Below, in pieces: positions 1 to 10,634 of a stretch of 64,000 nt of DNA. Under the pieces are notes generated by a model. That model made no database searches. It was not told the DNA's origin and saw only the letters and a program-made list of their open reading frames with translations. A program made the translations under genes and the position numbers. Where the stretch lies: the NCBI GenBank assembly GCA_944472135.2, contig OX235264.1:97536319-97600318 (forward strand). Direction: 5' to 3'. The first letter of the stretch is position 1, and each line of letters begins with the position of its first letter. This DNA is from Trichobilharzia regenti. Its lineage: Eukaryota > Platyhelminthes > Trematoda > Strigeidida > Schistosomatidae.

Positions 1-100
1 AGGCCGACGATAGATATCAGGTGTGCATCGGCAGGGGATCGAACCCCAAACCATGTACTTGGTCGGCGAGCGTCCTAACCACTGTGCCACCGACAAATAA
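1..100 (-). mobile_element. tRNA-derived SINE head, partial
   Basis: Read on the minus strand, this stretch has a tRNA-like internal promoter: an A-box-like segment (GGCACAGTGGTTAGGACGCT) followed by a B box (GGTTCGATCCCC). The same head recurs at 18.42, 34.2, 41.5 and 46.1 kb. The element runs off the window's left edge. It is a SINE rather than a tRNA gene because it has no clean acceptor or anticodon arms and recurs as a dispersed repeat. Confidence 0.6.
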
Positions 101-180
101 AAGTAATGAAAACAAATACAACAGAACTACAATGGAAGATAATAATGCGGAAAGAAAAATAACCATGTGAAGAATAATAA

Positions 181-400
181 AGATTTATCAACCCTGGTAG
201 ATCATAAGGTGTGCATTCATCAGCAATTGGTTTTTAGCATCCAGTGGTTCTAAACCAGCTCAAACCAACACTAGGTTCGAGCCTCGGTGGGGACATCATC
301 ATTCACCGAGAAATGCAGGTACATCCAGATGACGAGTCCCAAACAGGATGAAATGCACATCCTGGATTCCACTGCTAGTCACCATCCACCAGTTAAATTC
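181..400 (+). mobile_element. SM-alpha-like SINE with hammerhead-like segment
   Basis: A tRNA-like B box (GGTTCGAGCCTC, near 274) lies about 45 bp upstream of a segment (319-369) matching the hammerhead ribozyme layout of the schistosome SM-alpha SINE. Schistosomes are known to carry SINEs combining a pol III promoter with a self-cleaving hammerhead. The borders are approximate. The 3' part after 400 fades into unrecognised sequence. Confidence 0.6.
319..369 (+). ncRNA. hammerhead ribozyme-like motif, core mutated
   Basis: In order there are: a stem I strand (ATCCAG, 323-328), a core segment ATGACGA (329-335), a stem II hairpin (GTCC ... GGAT), the core GAAA (350-353), a very short stem III (ATG/CAT), then CTGGAT (362-367), which pairs back with ATCCAG. 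The consensus first core block is CUGANGA. Here the C3 position is A, which would break the C3-G8 pair, so this copy is probably inactive. Self-cleavage is inferred for the family and not shown for this copy. Confidence 0.6.
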
Positions 401-529
401 TAATTAAATGCCCCGGCATCGTCGAAGCATCTGTTCAAGAAGCCGACATTTAAACCTGAGACCAAGCACTTCGGTCCAATCAACCGACGAGAAAATCTCA
501 AATTCAGCGAAGACTTTATAGATTGATGC

Positions 530-720
530 CGATGTTTTGATCTGGTCGTGTCTAACTCCTTTTCACCCACTACCAACCCCCACTACTCACTATATCAGTT
601 GACATCGTTCGACGAGGAAGGAAATGGTTTGGCTGACGTAACATGTGTTCTGGCCCTCTCAACTGAAACAGCTTGACAACCTCACCAACTGACTATCCCT
701 TCTTACCTAAAACTAGGCTT
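530..720 (-). mobile_element. family A (RTE/SR2-like) 3' fragment
   Basis: On the minus strand this resembles the C-terminal coding region of the family A copies at 12.3 and 18.6 kb, around the segment that reads leucine-rich, G-H-V-L then M-P-S-H. It is heavily diverged with no open frame. It is a relic within MEF2 intron 2. Confidence 0.4.
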
Positions 721-1296
721 GTCTTCGAAATAATACAGAGGAAAAACGGGGAATGAACGGAAACAGAAGAAAAAAACCCAATTCATTTTATTGACGTATG
801 CAATCAACAGGCTAAAGCTAAAGAAAGCAACTCCTTTAGGGTGTGTGTGTGTGTGTGTATGTATGTGTGTGCAAAAGATCAACCATATTAACTAATTATA
901 ATTAGATATTTTAAAAAATTAGAATACATGTTAAAAAACGAATAGTATTAAGAAAATACACACAGACAGACAGATAGACACAATAACAAAAAAATAATAG
1001 TTATATTCATAAATAAGAACTAAAGTATGCCAGTACAGGTATAATCATGTGATGATTCAAAAAAAAGGTTTGTAATGGCATATGTAATGACAAGTCGACA
1101 TATACACACAACAACACCTGTTGGGCCAATCAAATGTGAGACGACAGCACACGTGTCGATACAATTCGCTTAACACGATAACACCATTAATCAATAGATT
1201 TAATCATAAAAAGTGAGAGGCAATCTACAGAAGAAAAAAAACGTTAATATCACATCCTTGTTCAGAGAATCTAGATGAAAGAGAATTGGGGAAGCA
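721..1296. repeat. intronic AT-rich stretch with (GT)n
   Basis: It contains a short (GT)n microsatellite at about 841-872 and some CAGACAGACAGATAGACA at 962-980. Otherwise I recognise no gene or element. It lies in the presumed second intron of MEF2. Confidence 0.4.
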
Positions 1297-1490
1297 AGTA
1301 TCTGTCTGTCTGTTTTCGACATAGAACTTTGCACTGATGTGCACCAGTTCAAGTCGCCACACTCCACTCCACTCCTTGTAGCACACAAAGCAAGAGAAGA
1401 AAGTAGAAGAAATGCATACTACAGACAGTAAACAGAGGTGTATGACCAAATAAAAATACATAGGAAAGCATGAACGAACACTACATACCA
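1297..1490 (-). mobile_element. family A (RTE/SR2-like) 3' terminus
   Basis: The plus strand starts with TCTGTCTGTCTG followed by TTTTCGACATAGAACTTTG. On the minus strand this is the standard 3' end of family A, ending in (CAGA)n, as at 4.55 and 13.27 kb. It is a severely 5'-truncated insertion with no RT sequence left. After it, 1491-2094 holds only AT-rich sequence with a (TA)n run near 1826-1848. Confidence 0.6.
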
Positions 1491-2094
1491 TTACTATTCT
1501 TTGGAAATTGTTGTAATTAAAACAACACTAAACTAGTTGTGTCCATCAGCCCCATGAAATTTTATTCACACTGCGTAATGATAAAGTAAGACACAACTCA
1601 AAAGCCTCCTGGTGCCTTACTCTAAACAGTGGCGAAATGCATACAGTCTGTGACGCATATACGTTGATTGTTAGATAGAACGGAGGTGTACATGATTAGC
1701 ATCCCTGATTTTGAGACAGATGTCATTAACTGAAACAAATTTCATTCAGACTTCTATAAAACACAAAATAATTGAGCAAAGAATATCCTTTTCGATAAAT
1801 TCCTCTTCTGGCTCCACAATTATACATATATATGTATATATATATATAACATTCTACAATAGTAGTCAATGACAACATTGGTCTTTTTAAAATAATACTG
1901 ATTCGTTAAAAAAGATCAAGTTTTCCAATGGTTCTCTAATCAATGTCAGCTCATGATGAAATCGTGTAAAATCAATGGAATTACAGTCCATTAAAGATGC
2001 TTAAATTCTAATAGTAATAAAGATATAATAGCGAATAGAATATCAACTAAAATTAGGAAAATTCCAAATGAGTTGAGGATCATTTAAACCTAGA

Positions 2095-3170
2095 TGGCCA
2101 AGGTAAGGATAACGTCTGAACTAACTTCTTTTGGACGCACAAATTAGGCTTGTTAATATGAATCCCCACAGCCTCAGCAATATTCAGTAACCGAACTCTT
2201 AAGGAGAAATTAAGATTTGTTGGTATGCGGTAAATGACTTTGAAAGCCTGGTTAACATAAATCTTGTGCTCTGTATCTACAAGATGAGATACGATAGCGT
2301 TACGAATAGATTTTGTTTGTCCTTTACTGAACCATGCAGGGTGATGTTCGGAAATTCGACGAGAAACACGCCTAATTGTACGCCGTATGTAAATGGCTCA
2401 CTCCACAGAAGCAGTTAAATTGGTAGATACACATGGAAGATGCGAAGTTAGGCAATTTGTCTTTCACTCCCGAACACAAAAGAGGAGTGGTTTCGAACAC
2501 ATATAGTAATTCAGCAGCAGGGAATTATCTTTTTACAACATTTATAAGACGTTGTGTTAATCCCCCGAGGAACTGCATTTGTAAGAATAAGGCCTTTATG
2601 GGAACTGTCGGTACCTTGAGCTGCTGTGATTTTAGATTCATGTTCTTGTCAATAAACTTCTGTAGATAACCGTTTTCACTCGGCAACCATTTGATATTAT
2701 TAAGTTCATCATCAAGACATTCATCCGAGGAGATTGCTCTTGCTTTGTGAACCAAGCACTTTATCAGATTGGGTTTGTATTTCAAGGGTTGCAAAGCCGA
2801 AGAAATGAGTACACTGTCTAGTTAGTTGATGTAGGTTTTCTATATATACACTTCTTCTTATTGCGCCATCCTCTTTTCTAGTCATAAAGACGTCTAGAAA
2901 TGAAATACTAGAGCCTTTTTCTTTCTCAATATTAAAATTTCTTGCAGGATGAACCTCGTTAAATTTATCCAGGATGTTCTTCGCTTCCTTCTCACTTTTC
3001 ATCATGAAACATGTATCATCCATGTACCGACAATAGAATTCGAGTTCATTAATAACATCCTTCAAAGGCCCGTTTTCTAGTTTCTCACGAAAAATGTCGG
3101 CTAGAATGGGTCCCTTACAAGTACTAGCATTAAACTCAGTTTGTGAATTAATGCGCTCAAGTAGCTAGTC
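2095..3170 (-). mobile_element. Penelope-like element relic (RT C-terminus plus GIY-YIG endonuclease)
   Basis: Two RT segments are visible on the minus strand. The first (3065-2721) has motif C as YCRYMDD, followed by an FNEVHP ... ISFLDV block typical of Penelope-like RTs. The second (2794-2525) is the thumb region. Farther downstream (about 2450-2100) is a broken reading of the GIY-YIG endonuclease tail, with an S-H-L-V-D-T segment and a V-I-Y-R-I-P-T segment, homologous to 17.3-17.65 kb. Several frameshifts and stops make it non-functional. After it, 3171-3540 holds nothing I recognise. Confidence 0.65.
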
Positions 3171-3539
3171 ATAAATCGGATGGGTTCTGACTGAGCACCG
3201 AACGACTGAAACGGCCGTCCAGCGTTTCGATCACTTCGATCTGGTTGGTGTGACTAGTATCAAACTACTCATATCAGTCGATCAGAAGTAATTGGTGTCA
3301 TTTATCTTAGTACAAAATTTGCTCGGACTGAGTCCATGGAACAGATTTTCTAATGCTCTAGACTACATAAGCCATACACTTTTTATATGTGAGGGTTAAT
3401 GACACTACGCAGTTGCCCCAACTGAAGTACGAAGGGTTGGATTCGAAAAGTCAACATCCACTGGCTGAAAGTCGACTGTTCTAGCCAATGAACAACGTCT
3501 TTCACTAATTAATCATTCCACAGGCAGATATAGGTATTT

Positions 3540-3713
3540 AGGAACGATAGTATTTTCAGCATTCGACGCCTGACAAGTGAATTCAATCCTAAATACCTAC
3601 GTCTACAAGCTACAGCCCCGACAGACAAAGTTAGAACCAGAATAGAAAGTCTACAAAACTTTTGCTCAAAAGAAGAGATCCACAGATTTCGTAAAGAGCT
3701 GCATCGTATCAGA
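3540..3713 (+). mobile_element. Penelope-like element, 5' fragment (host of insertion)
   Basis: The plus-strand reading frame gives a basic helical segment (F-R-K-E-L-H-R-I-R) that continues after the family A insertion at 4562 with S-E-I-E-Q-L-N-Q-K. The two halves are separated by a 13-bp target duplication (GCATCGTATCAGA, 3701-3713 and 4562-4574). Assignment to Penelope-like elements rests mainly on the YIGQS motif downstream. Confidence 0.45.
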
Positions 3714-4561
3714 CGCCTAGTTTAAAAATAGGAAGTGAAGTGGTAGAGCACGTTGACCGCTTCACTTATTTGGGAAGTACCATCAGCCCCAACGGGCTGA
3801 TCTCTGACGAAATCTCAGCACGAATACAAGGGGCTCGTTTCGCATTTGTTAGTTTACGCCGACTCTGGCGTAGACGAGATGTTCGACTATCGACCAAAGG
3901 GCGGGTGTACTGCTCATCAGTCCGCTCCGTCCTCCTTTATGGTTGTGAGACCTGGCCACTGAGAGTGGAAGACATGAAAAGACTAGCTGTCTTTGATCAT
4001 AGGTGCCTGCGCTCTATTTCCCGTGTAAAGTGGCATAATAAGGTGAGCAACATTGAGGTTAGGCGTAGAGTTCTAGGTAAACAGGGGAAATCAATCAAAG
4101 AAGTCGTGAAGTTACAAAGACTGAGATGGTTAGGACATGTGTTACGTATGCCAAGCCATCGCCTCGGATATAGGGTCAGGCTGGAAAAAAGCTAGCGGCG
4201 GTCAAACAAAAACTTGGCACCAGTCAATGAAATCCACAACAGTTGGTCTAAGCCACGTAGGAAGGTGTAGACTTCCAGGCTGGGGTCCTCGGGACGGTAA
4301 AAATCTATGGTTGGAAACAATTGGTGACATGGCTCAAAACCGTTCTCAGTGGCGCAGATGCATCCACTCCCTGTGACTTATGATCTTCAATGAAACTGTT
4401 TTGTATTTCTTTATTACTCCTTTGTCTCACACCTCTGCTCACTGTTTCTATTATGCTTTTCTTGTACTTTCTTCTCTTTCTTCGCGTGCTACACGGAGTG
4501 CGGCGACTTGAACTACCGCACATTTGTGCAAAGTTCTATGTCGAAAACAGACAGACAGACA
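3714..4561 (+). mobile_element. family A (RTE/SR2-like) retrotransposon, 5'-truncated insertion
   Basis: This insertion is flanked by 13-bp target duplications (GCATCGTATCAGA) and ends in (CAGA)n at about 4545-4561. It is 5'-truncated and retains only the region downstream of the RT catalytic core. The 5' end in the element starts with the ACGCCTAGTTTAAAAATAGG block shared with the copy at 12.4 kb. Confidence 0.85.
3740..4376 (+). pseudogene. RTE-clade RT C-terminal domain (family A), frameshifted
   Basis: The frame opens at 3740 and shows the post-RT signature of RTE-type elements: FTYLGSTIS, then LLYGCETWPLR, FDHRCLRSI, RWLGHVLRMPSHR, and in another frame GWGPRDGK and MAQNRSQW. Near 4165, about 20 bp present in the copy at 12.87 kb (the RRAM segment) are missing, which shifts the frame from 3740-4195 into 4137-4376. 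No RT catalytic residues are present, so it cannot code for an active enzyme. Confidence 0.75.
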
Positions 4562-4980
4562 GCATCGTATCAGAAGTGAAATCGAGCAGTTAAATCAAAA
4601 ACTAATGGAGACAGTTACCAACAAGAAATACGACCTCATAATACAATCCTCTAGCAATGCCTAATCAGCAGCATTCAAAAAGTCAAAGAGTACTCAAACA
4701 CAGTCAATTAGAAATAAGCTTTGTCAGTTAAAGGATCAATCCTGTGGAGCCTTTAAAACAAAACAATTTAGTTTATCTAACACACTGTCTGCAATGATTT
4801 TCAGGTCAAATACATAGGTCAAAGTAATACGACAGGGTCAGTCAGACTAACCGAGCACAAAAACCTAGAGAAATGTAGATTACTTGACCTGAATAAAAGA
4901 TAAGAAATCTGGAGAATAGTTCAGCTATACCGCTCACCACATGCAATTACACACAACCATACATACTAGGATGGGATAAG
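4562..4980 (+). mobile_element. Penelope-like element, continuation with GIY-YIG remnant
   Basis: This resumes the reading interrupted at 3713. Around 4800-4880 a frame gives YIGQS ... RLTEHKN, the core of a GIY-YIG endonuclease as found at the C-terminus of Penelope-like elements. The RT that should lie between the N-terminal part and the endonuclease is absent, so this copy has a large internal deletion. Confidence 0.45.
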
Positions 4981-5899
4981 ATGACAGTCTTAAAATCTAA
5001 TATAACAGGGTGGGTGGAGGGAGAGATTGATAACGGAAGATTTATTTATCGAATCAACTGGAAACACGTGTAACAGGAAGGCATAAAGAGAATTACAATA
5101 CGAATGGTTCGAAGTTGTGTGATTATAATTGATGAAATGATTATGAACCGCAATAAATTGTGCTTGAAACCTTTTCATCATCCAGTACATGATACTGATT
5201 CACTGTGGAACTAGAAGCTTTACACAATTATTTCCCTTTGTGAAATTTACTACAGCAAAATTAATAGTTTGTACAGGACAAGTTGGTATCATCGTTTATT
5301 TTTTTTCTTTTTCAGTTTCTCTTGAAGTGCATACAACCTGAAAAAATGATTAAACTTAAAGAGGAATTTTGACAAACTTTGAAATGTGACACGATGCCAG
5401 TTAACAGGAGACTCAGACGTTATACTTACACAACTTGTACACAGAGGGTCACAAAAGTAAAAGTATTATTTGAGGCGTTTGTTCCCTTCAATAGTGATAT
5501 TGCCAAACATCTTATTGACATGGGGGTCATGAAACAGACACAACTAAATCCTTTAAAATTATCAATAAACAAATTAATAATTTAATTCTGATAAAGTCCA
5601 CTAAAGCAACGATAACTTGCGCACTGTTTAAGATCCGGTTTATGTGTTTAGAAAGAAGCAGTTATCGGTCTTTTCTTATCTTCACAAATGGATGTCTTCA
5701 CTCTTCCTTTTTATCTGATTACATAATAACCTTTGACCTTAACCTCTACTCCTTTCGTCTACCTTTTGTCTCTATGATTTGAATTGAACTCATCACACTA
5801 TTATGATGTAACTTACTAGTTACTTATAAATCTTATCCACCCTCTTTTTTTATTCCATAACTCTTTTTCGACAGTATCCAAACTTAATTTTTTGATATA
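4981..5899. other. intronic sequence without recognised gene
   Basis: No coding family is recognised. The segment 5590-5880 is pyrimidine-rich and resembles in composition the 3' flank of the Penelope copy at 17.65-17.9 kb, which may indicate another Penelope 3' tail. A short 68-codon ORF (5379-5585) has no recognisable motif. Confidence 0.3.
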
Positions 5900-6670
5900 G
5901 CTTTGTTTAATCGATCGAGAGGTGATTTGGCAACTACTTCGCTACTACCAAGGGGTGCTGCCGACAATTATGCATCTCATCCAATAGTTGTACGACAATG
6001 CGGCATGTCAAGTAATCCACAACAGGAAACTTACAGAATCCTTCGAAATGAGGACGGGAGTGAGACAAGGCTGCCTACTATCACTAATGATCGTCCTGAT
6101 TGCAGTAGATTGGATAATGCGACAGACAACGGGCAGCGCGACTAGGAAACAGGCATAAAATGGACTCACACAAAACACTTGGAGGATATGGACTTCGCCG
6201 ATAATGATATATGTCTGATTTCCCACAAACTGGAAGATATGCAAGTGAAAAGCAACAAGCTGGCAGAAGAAGCATCAAAGATAGGATTTCAAGTGAAGAT
6301 AGATCAAACAGAGGTGATGAAGATTCCTAGCCAACACCAACAGCAAGAACCACAACAACAGGCAACGATCAGCCAGCATAAATGGGAGGAACCTGTAAGA
6401 AACAAACCACCTTACCTAACCGTGAAGCAGCGTTTCAACTACAGGCGGAACTGACGAGGATATCAAAGCCAGAATCGGAAAAGCAAGACAAGCTTTCATT
6501 ACTCTCAAGTCTGTGTGGAGGTCAAAAGCACTAAGCATCAAAAATAACATCCGGATTTTCAACTCCAATGTGAAGTCAGTGCTACTCACCATACGGATCA
6601 GAGATTTGGCGCGTCATAAAGAGCACCTCAAACCAACTTCATTAACATTATAACGCAGATTATGAAAAGT
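5900..6670 (+). pseudogene. family B (RTE-like) RT fragment
   Basis: This is colinear with 13297-14070 of the full-length family B element. It includes the region around RT motif A, then DMDFADNDICLIS (normally FADD; here the second D is N), and later R-I-F-N then S-N-V-K-S-V. Stops at several points split it into short ORFs at 5903-6145 and 6179-6454. It is truncated at both ends and lies in MEF2 intron 2, about 230 bp downstream of exon 2. Confidence 0.65.
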
Positions 6671-6761
6671 CAGAGGGTATCATCTCATACTACACAAAGC
6701 GTTGTTTTCGCTTGTTTCAAAATCAAACAGAATTGTTGTCACCAGCAAGCAGTAAACTAGT

Positions 6762-6785
6762 ACCCCCCCCCACACACACACACAG
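6762..6785. repeat. C-run and (AC)n microsatellite
   Basis: A run of C is followed directly by (AC)n on the plus strand, close to MEF2 exon 2 on its 3' side. Confidence 0.7.
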
Positions 6786-6896
6786 GAAATCATGATCACC
6801 TCATAGAGATACACATTATAAATACGATTTTAAAAAAATGAAATACGTAAAAATATATATAAAAAAACAAGTTTATTCCTGTGAAAAGATACATAC

Positions 6897-7100
6897 CTCA
6901 GCTATATCTCTGTTTGTCTTCGATTCATGCGGTTCATTGAATTCAGTATACCGTAATAAAATTTTATCCATATCTGAACTAGCATATTGGAATAATTTCT
7001 GTGAACTTGTAAATACTATTAAAGCTATTTCACAATCACACAGTATACTTAATTCATAGGCTTTTTTCATTAGACCTAATTTACGCTTTGTAAATGTAAC
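6897..7100 (-). CDS. MEF2: MEF2 transcription factor, coding exon 2 (MADS/MEF2 domain)
   Basis: The 204-nt exon encodes 68 residues running from [18 protein letters not shown] through [11 protein letters not shown] and [11 protein letters not shown] to NEPHESKTN. This is the second half of the MADS box plus the MEF2 domain, which together bind A/T-rich MEF2 sites as a dimer and control muscle and other differentiation genes. The acceptor (TTTTCAG, minus strand) abuts GTT at 7100, and the donor (GTATGT) follows GAG at 6897. Exons 1 and 2 join in phase 0 exactly after residue Q18. To my knowledge this is the conserved intron position of animal MEF2 genes. The segment is intact with no stop. Further exons, including the transactivation region, lie to the left of or outside the window. 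The call is very secure. Confidence 0.95.
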
Positions 7101-7284
7101 CTGAAAATATACAAAAAACAAGAAAAAAAAGAGTAACCACAGAAAATATTGAAAAGTCAACAAAACAAGACACAACAAGAAAAAAATAATAACAAATACA
7201 ATTATATATTTTTGGTACCTTGACCAAACAGGTGTATAAGAAACACGTTAGTTACTATGTGAGAGAAGGTCAAGCAGATCACAA

Positions 7285-9352
7285 ATTACACTGTCCGATT
7301 CATTGAGAATCAACATAGAACTCTGTATAAAAAAGCACCAGTTCAAGTTATTACACTTCATGTAACACGTAGAGGTAGAGAAAAGGAGATTCAAGCGAAA
7401 CCTAAATGAGCAAAACTGCTCGAGAGGAAGAATAATTATATGAAGACAACATGCGGAATTAAAGCAGTTGGGTGAGCAAAATGAGTGAATGCATCTGCCT
7501 CACTGAGAACAGTTTCGATCCATATCACCAATAACCTCTATTGGCTATTGATTCCTAGCCTCTCGAGAACCTCAACTAATACAATCTACACCTCTCTATG
7601 TGAATTAAATTAACTGTTAAAGACTTTATGAACTGATGTTTGGCATGCGATTCGCTCCCGCCAAATGTAAGATGATGTTACAGAACTGGACTGCACTACA
7701 CTGACTCCTAGTTTAGAAATAAGCAGTGAAGTGGTTGGTGTAGCACGTTGACCGTTTCACTTGTTTGGGAAGTACCATCAACCAGTGCTAACGGGTTCAT
7801 CTCTGACGAAATCTCAGTACGGATACAGAGGGCTAGTTACGCATATACCAGTCTACGCCGTCTCTGGTTTAGTAGACGTGATATCCCACTGGCTATCGAC
7901 CAAAGGGCGGGTGTACTGCTCATCAGTCCGCTCCGTCCTCCTTTATGGATGTGAGTGAGACATGGCCATTGAGAGTGGAAGACATGAAAAGCATGGATAG
8001 CTGTCTTTGATAATAGGTGCCTGCGTTCTATCGCCCGTGTGAAGTGGCATAATAAGGTGAGCAATATTGAGGTTAGGCGTCGGTCGGGTGATGGGTAAGG
8101 AGGGGAAATCAATTGACGAGGCTGTGAAAGTACATCGACTGAGATGGTTAGGACATGTGTTGTGGATGCCTAGTCATCGCCATCCTCGACAACGGGCAAT
8201 GTTAGCTGACATAGGGTCAGTCAGGTTGGAAAAGAGCTAGCGGAGGTCAAACCAAAACATGCCACCAGTCAATGAAATCCACAACAGTTAGTTTAAGCCA
8301 GCCATGTAGGAAGGTGTAGACCTCTTGGCTGGTTGGGGTCCTCGGGACAGTAAAAACCAATGGTTTGAAACAATTGCTGATAAGGCTCGAAATCGTTTTC
8401 AATGGCTAACGCAGATGCATCCACTCCTTGTGACTTATGATTTCCAATGAAACTATATTGTTCTTCGTTATTACTATTCCTTTGTCTCACATCTCTGTTT
8501 ACTGTCTGTAGTATGCATTTCTTCTACTTTCTTCTCTTGCTTTGTGTGGTACAATGAGTGGAGTGTGACGACTTGAACTGCCGCACATATGTGCAAAGTT
8601 CTATGCCACAAACAGACAGACAGACAGACAGACAGAATATGAACTGATGATCACTCCCAAATCTTTTCCAACCTAATCCTATATCAGCTAACATGTCGCC
8701 ATGAAGAGGATGGTTTGGAATGCGCGATATTCATCGTATGTCCAATCAGTGTAGCTTCGAAACCACGTCAATTAACTTACCCACTTTATCTAACACTCCA
8801 CCCGTGCCTAACCTCAATATTAATCACCTTATTATGCCACAACATAACATAGCAGATACAACACAGCTAGCCAGGCTTTTCGTGTCATCCGCTTTCAATG
8901 ACTATGTCTCACTCACCGTGATAAAGAAGGATGGAGAGAACTGATGAGCAGTATACATTCCCTCGTGTCCACATCCAGCCGGATATCACGTCCACTAAGC
9001 CAGAGATGGTGTAAACTTGCATATCCCAAAACCAGCCTTCTGCATCCGTGCTCATATTTCGTCAGAAATCAACCCGCTGATCGGGCTGACACAAATTCCA
9101 AAATAAGTCATGTGGTCAACACGCTCTACCGATTCACTCCTAGCTATCTTTTCAAGCCGGGAGTCGATGCAGTCCAGTCCAGTCTAGTCCTGTAGCATCA
9201 TCTTACATTTGACACGAGCGGAGGAGTCGCAGGTCAAGCATTCGCAGATTGCAGCTCAAGGTGTTCAGAAGACTTTGCATTATGTTAGCGTCTTCACCTA
9301 GAAGGACTATATCATCTGCATATTCTAAGTCAATGAGATTATTCTCTAGGCA
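7285..9352 (-). mobile_element. family A (RTE/SR2-like) copy split by a second copy
   Basis: On the minus strand 9352-8650 reads decayed RT: an E-Y-A-D-D-like block near 9330-9300, then the post-RT YLGS-like segment. It continues at 7626-7285, ending at the 3' sequence CATAGAACTCTG beside a degenerate tail. The two halves are separated by the plus-strand insertion 7639-8637. Many stops are present. It lies in intron 1 of MEF2, 185 bp from exon 2, in the same orientation as the gene. Confidence 0.6.
7639..8637 (+). mobile_element. family A (RTE/SR2-like) copy inserted in an opposite-strand copy
   Basis: It is flanked by a 12-bp target duplication TATGAACTGATG (7627-7638 and 8638-8649) and ends in (CAGA)n (8612-8636). 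The 5' end starts with TTTGGCATGCGATTCGCTCC, as in the copy at 12.34 kb. The post-RT frame is broken: remnants of YLGS, SLRRLWF, SSVRSVLLYGCE and MAQ-like segments are spread over three frames. It is a dead 5'-truncated insertion. Confidence 0.8.
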
Positions 9353-9985
9353 CTAGAAAACAATAAGGTTATATATTCAAAAATAAAATGGCTGATGAGC
9401 AGCATCATGAAAACAGGTGAGGATGCTTATCACATCATTTAATGAGCATTTAATCATTTCGCGTTAGTTTCAGAAAGAAGGGAGTTGATGTCTCAAGTCC
9501 CTGATTCGAACTACCTTTTAGATGCTACTACCCAGGGCATCGTGATGAATTAACAGATGTATGCGCTGAAGATGTCACCCAGTAAGGTGATGAAAGCTTC
9601 GCAAACTAACCATCCAGCTCAGAGAACAAAACCACATCAAAATCATCCACCTGAGCTACAAATCTTCTCTATCATATCTAACAGATGTAAAGCTAACACA
9701 ATTCTCCTTCATCTTGCTCTTCCACACTATAGGCTGAAAACGCCTCTGCGTTTTGCAACCAGGTCGGTGAACTAGGAAACACAGCGATATGGGAGTCGCT
9801 GACATGGTACTAGCAACAAATGTATAAGCTACCGAAGCCGGCATTCCAAGATGACACCACCCACTGATATACAACCTACATTATGTCCAAACACATGCCA
9901 GTATACCTCATAATCACTTTCATGATGATGACAACAAATACGAGCAGTTCTAGACAGGTAGCGACGTCCCAGCACAAATGTTCCC
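9353..9985. other. intronic sequence, unidentified
   Basis: No gene is recognised. The segment 9560-9780 (AGTAAGGTGATGAAAGC onward) has a composition unlike its neighbours and looks like a diverged dispersed repeat. I cannot name it. Confidence 0.3.
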
Positions 9986-9989
9986 ACAT

Positions 9990-10085
9990 ATCCTTAGCTC
10001 TGTCTGTCTGTCTGGATTCAACATAGAACTTGGCACCGAAGTGCAGCAGTTCGAGTTGCCACGTTCCAAATAGCATTCAACCACT
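9990..10085 (-). mobile_element. family A-type 3' terminus, variant end
   Basis: TCTGTCTGTCTGGATTCAAC followed by ATAGAACTTGGCACC is the minus-strand 3' end of an A-type element with the GGATTCAAC variant of the terminal sequence, shared with the copy at 14.13 kb. Only about 90 bp remain. Confidence 0.55.
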
Positions 10086-10429
10086 GCATTCACATTCTGA
10101 ACGCCTTATCCTACAAAGAGAGTTGTTTTGTGTCAGTATGGAAACCATATCTCTGACATTCACCGATACTTCCTCTAGAGAATTATAGGGTTTGGAATAG
10201 ACCTTAATATTATATGAAGCAGGTACTCTTTGAAGTTGTTCAGCTGTATCTTATTGATATGGAATGGCTATCATCGACAGCCAACATTTTTCAATGTTCT
10301 GTTTTCCCTTCTAGCCATTTTTGTTGATAATTTATTTAGCAGCTTTTTAGGATAACCTTTTCCAATCAAAATTTGTTTTATTGTGGGGATCTCGTTCTCC
10401 ATACCATCATTATCTGTTATCATGTTTCT
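10086..10429 (-). mobile_element. Penelope-like element relic, downstream half
   Basis: On the minus strand, 10440-10290 gives N-M-I-T-D-N then E-I-P-T-I-K-Q-I-L-I-G-K-G-Y-P-K-K, the thumb region of a Penelope-like RT. It is the continuation of the fragment at 15024-15450. The family B element inserted between them duplicated ATGTTTCT (10422-10429 and 15024-15031). Confidence 0.55.
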
Positions 10430-10634
10430 AGCTGAACGTCACCTAGTTAACTAGCTTCCTAGTTTTCTAGCCGGTCCCAAGCCTGGGTAAAGACGGAGGG
10501 TTGGGCGTACGGATAGCAACCCTACACCACTAAACCTACCAAACTGTTAGAGAAACTTCAACACACAAAAAATATATTAAAAACACAAAAATTCAAAGAA
10601 CGATCTTATTCTTCGCTGGAATCAAAGAGGCGAA

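Noticed and set aside
5379..5585. 68-codon ORF
   Set aside because: No motif, no homologue in the window, and a length expected by chance in AT-rich intron sequence.
1..6896. Further MEF2 exons downstream of exon 2
   Set aside because: I looked on the minus strand for a continuation of the MEF2 domain and transactivation region and found only retroelement-derived frames.
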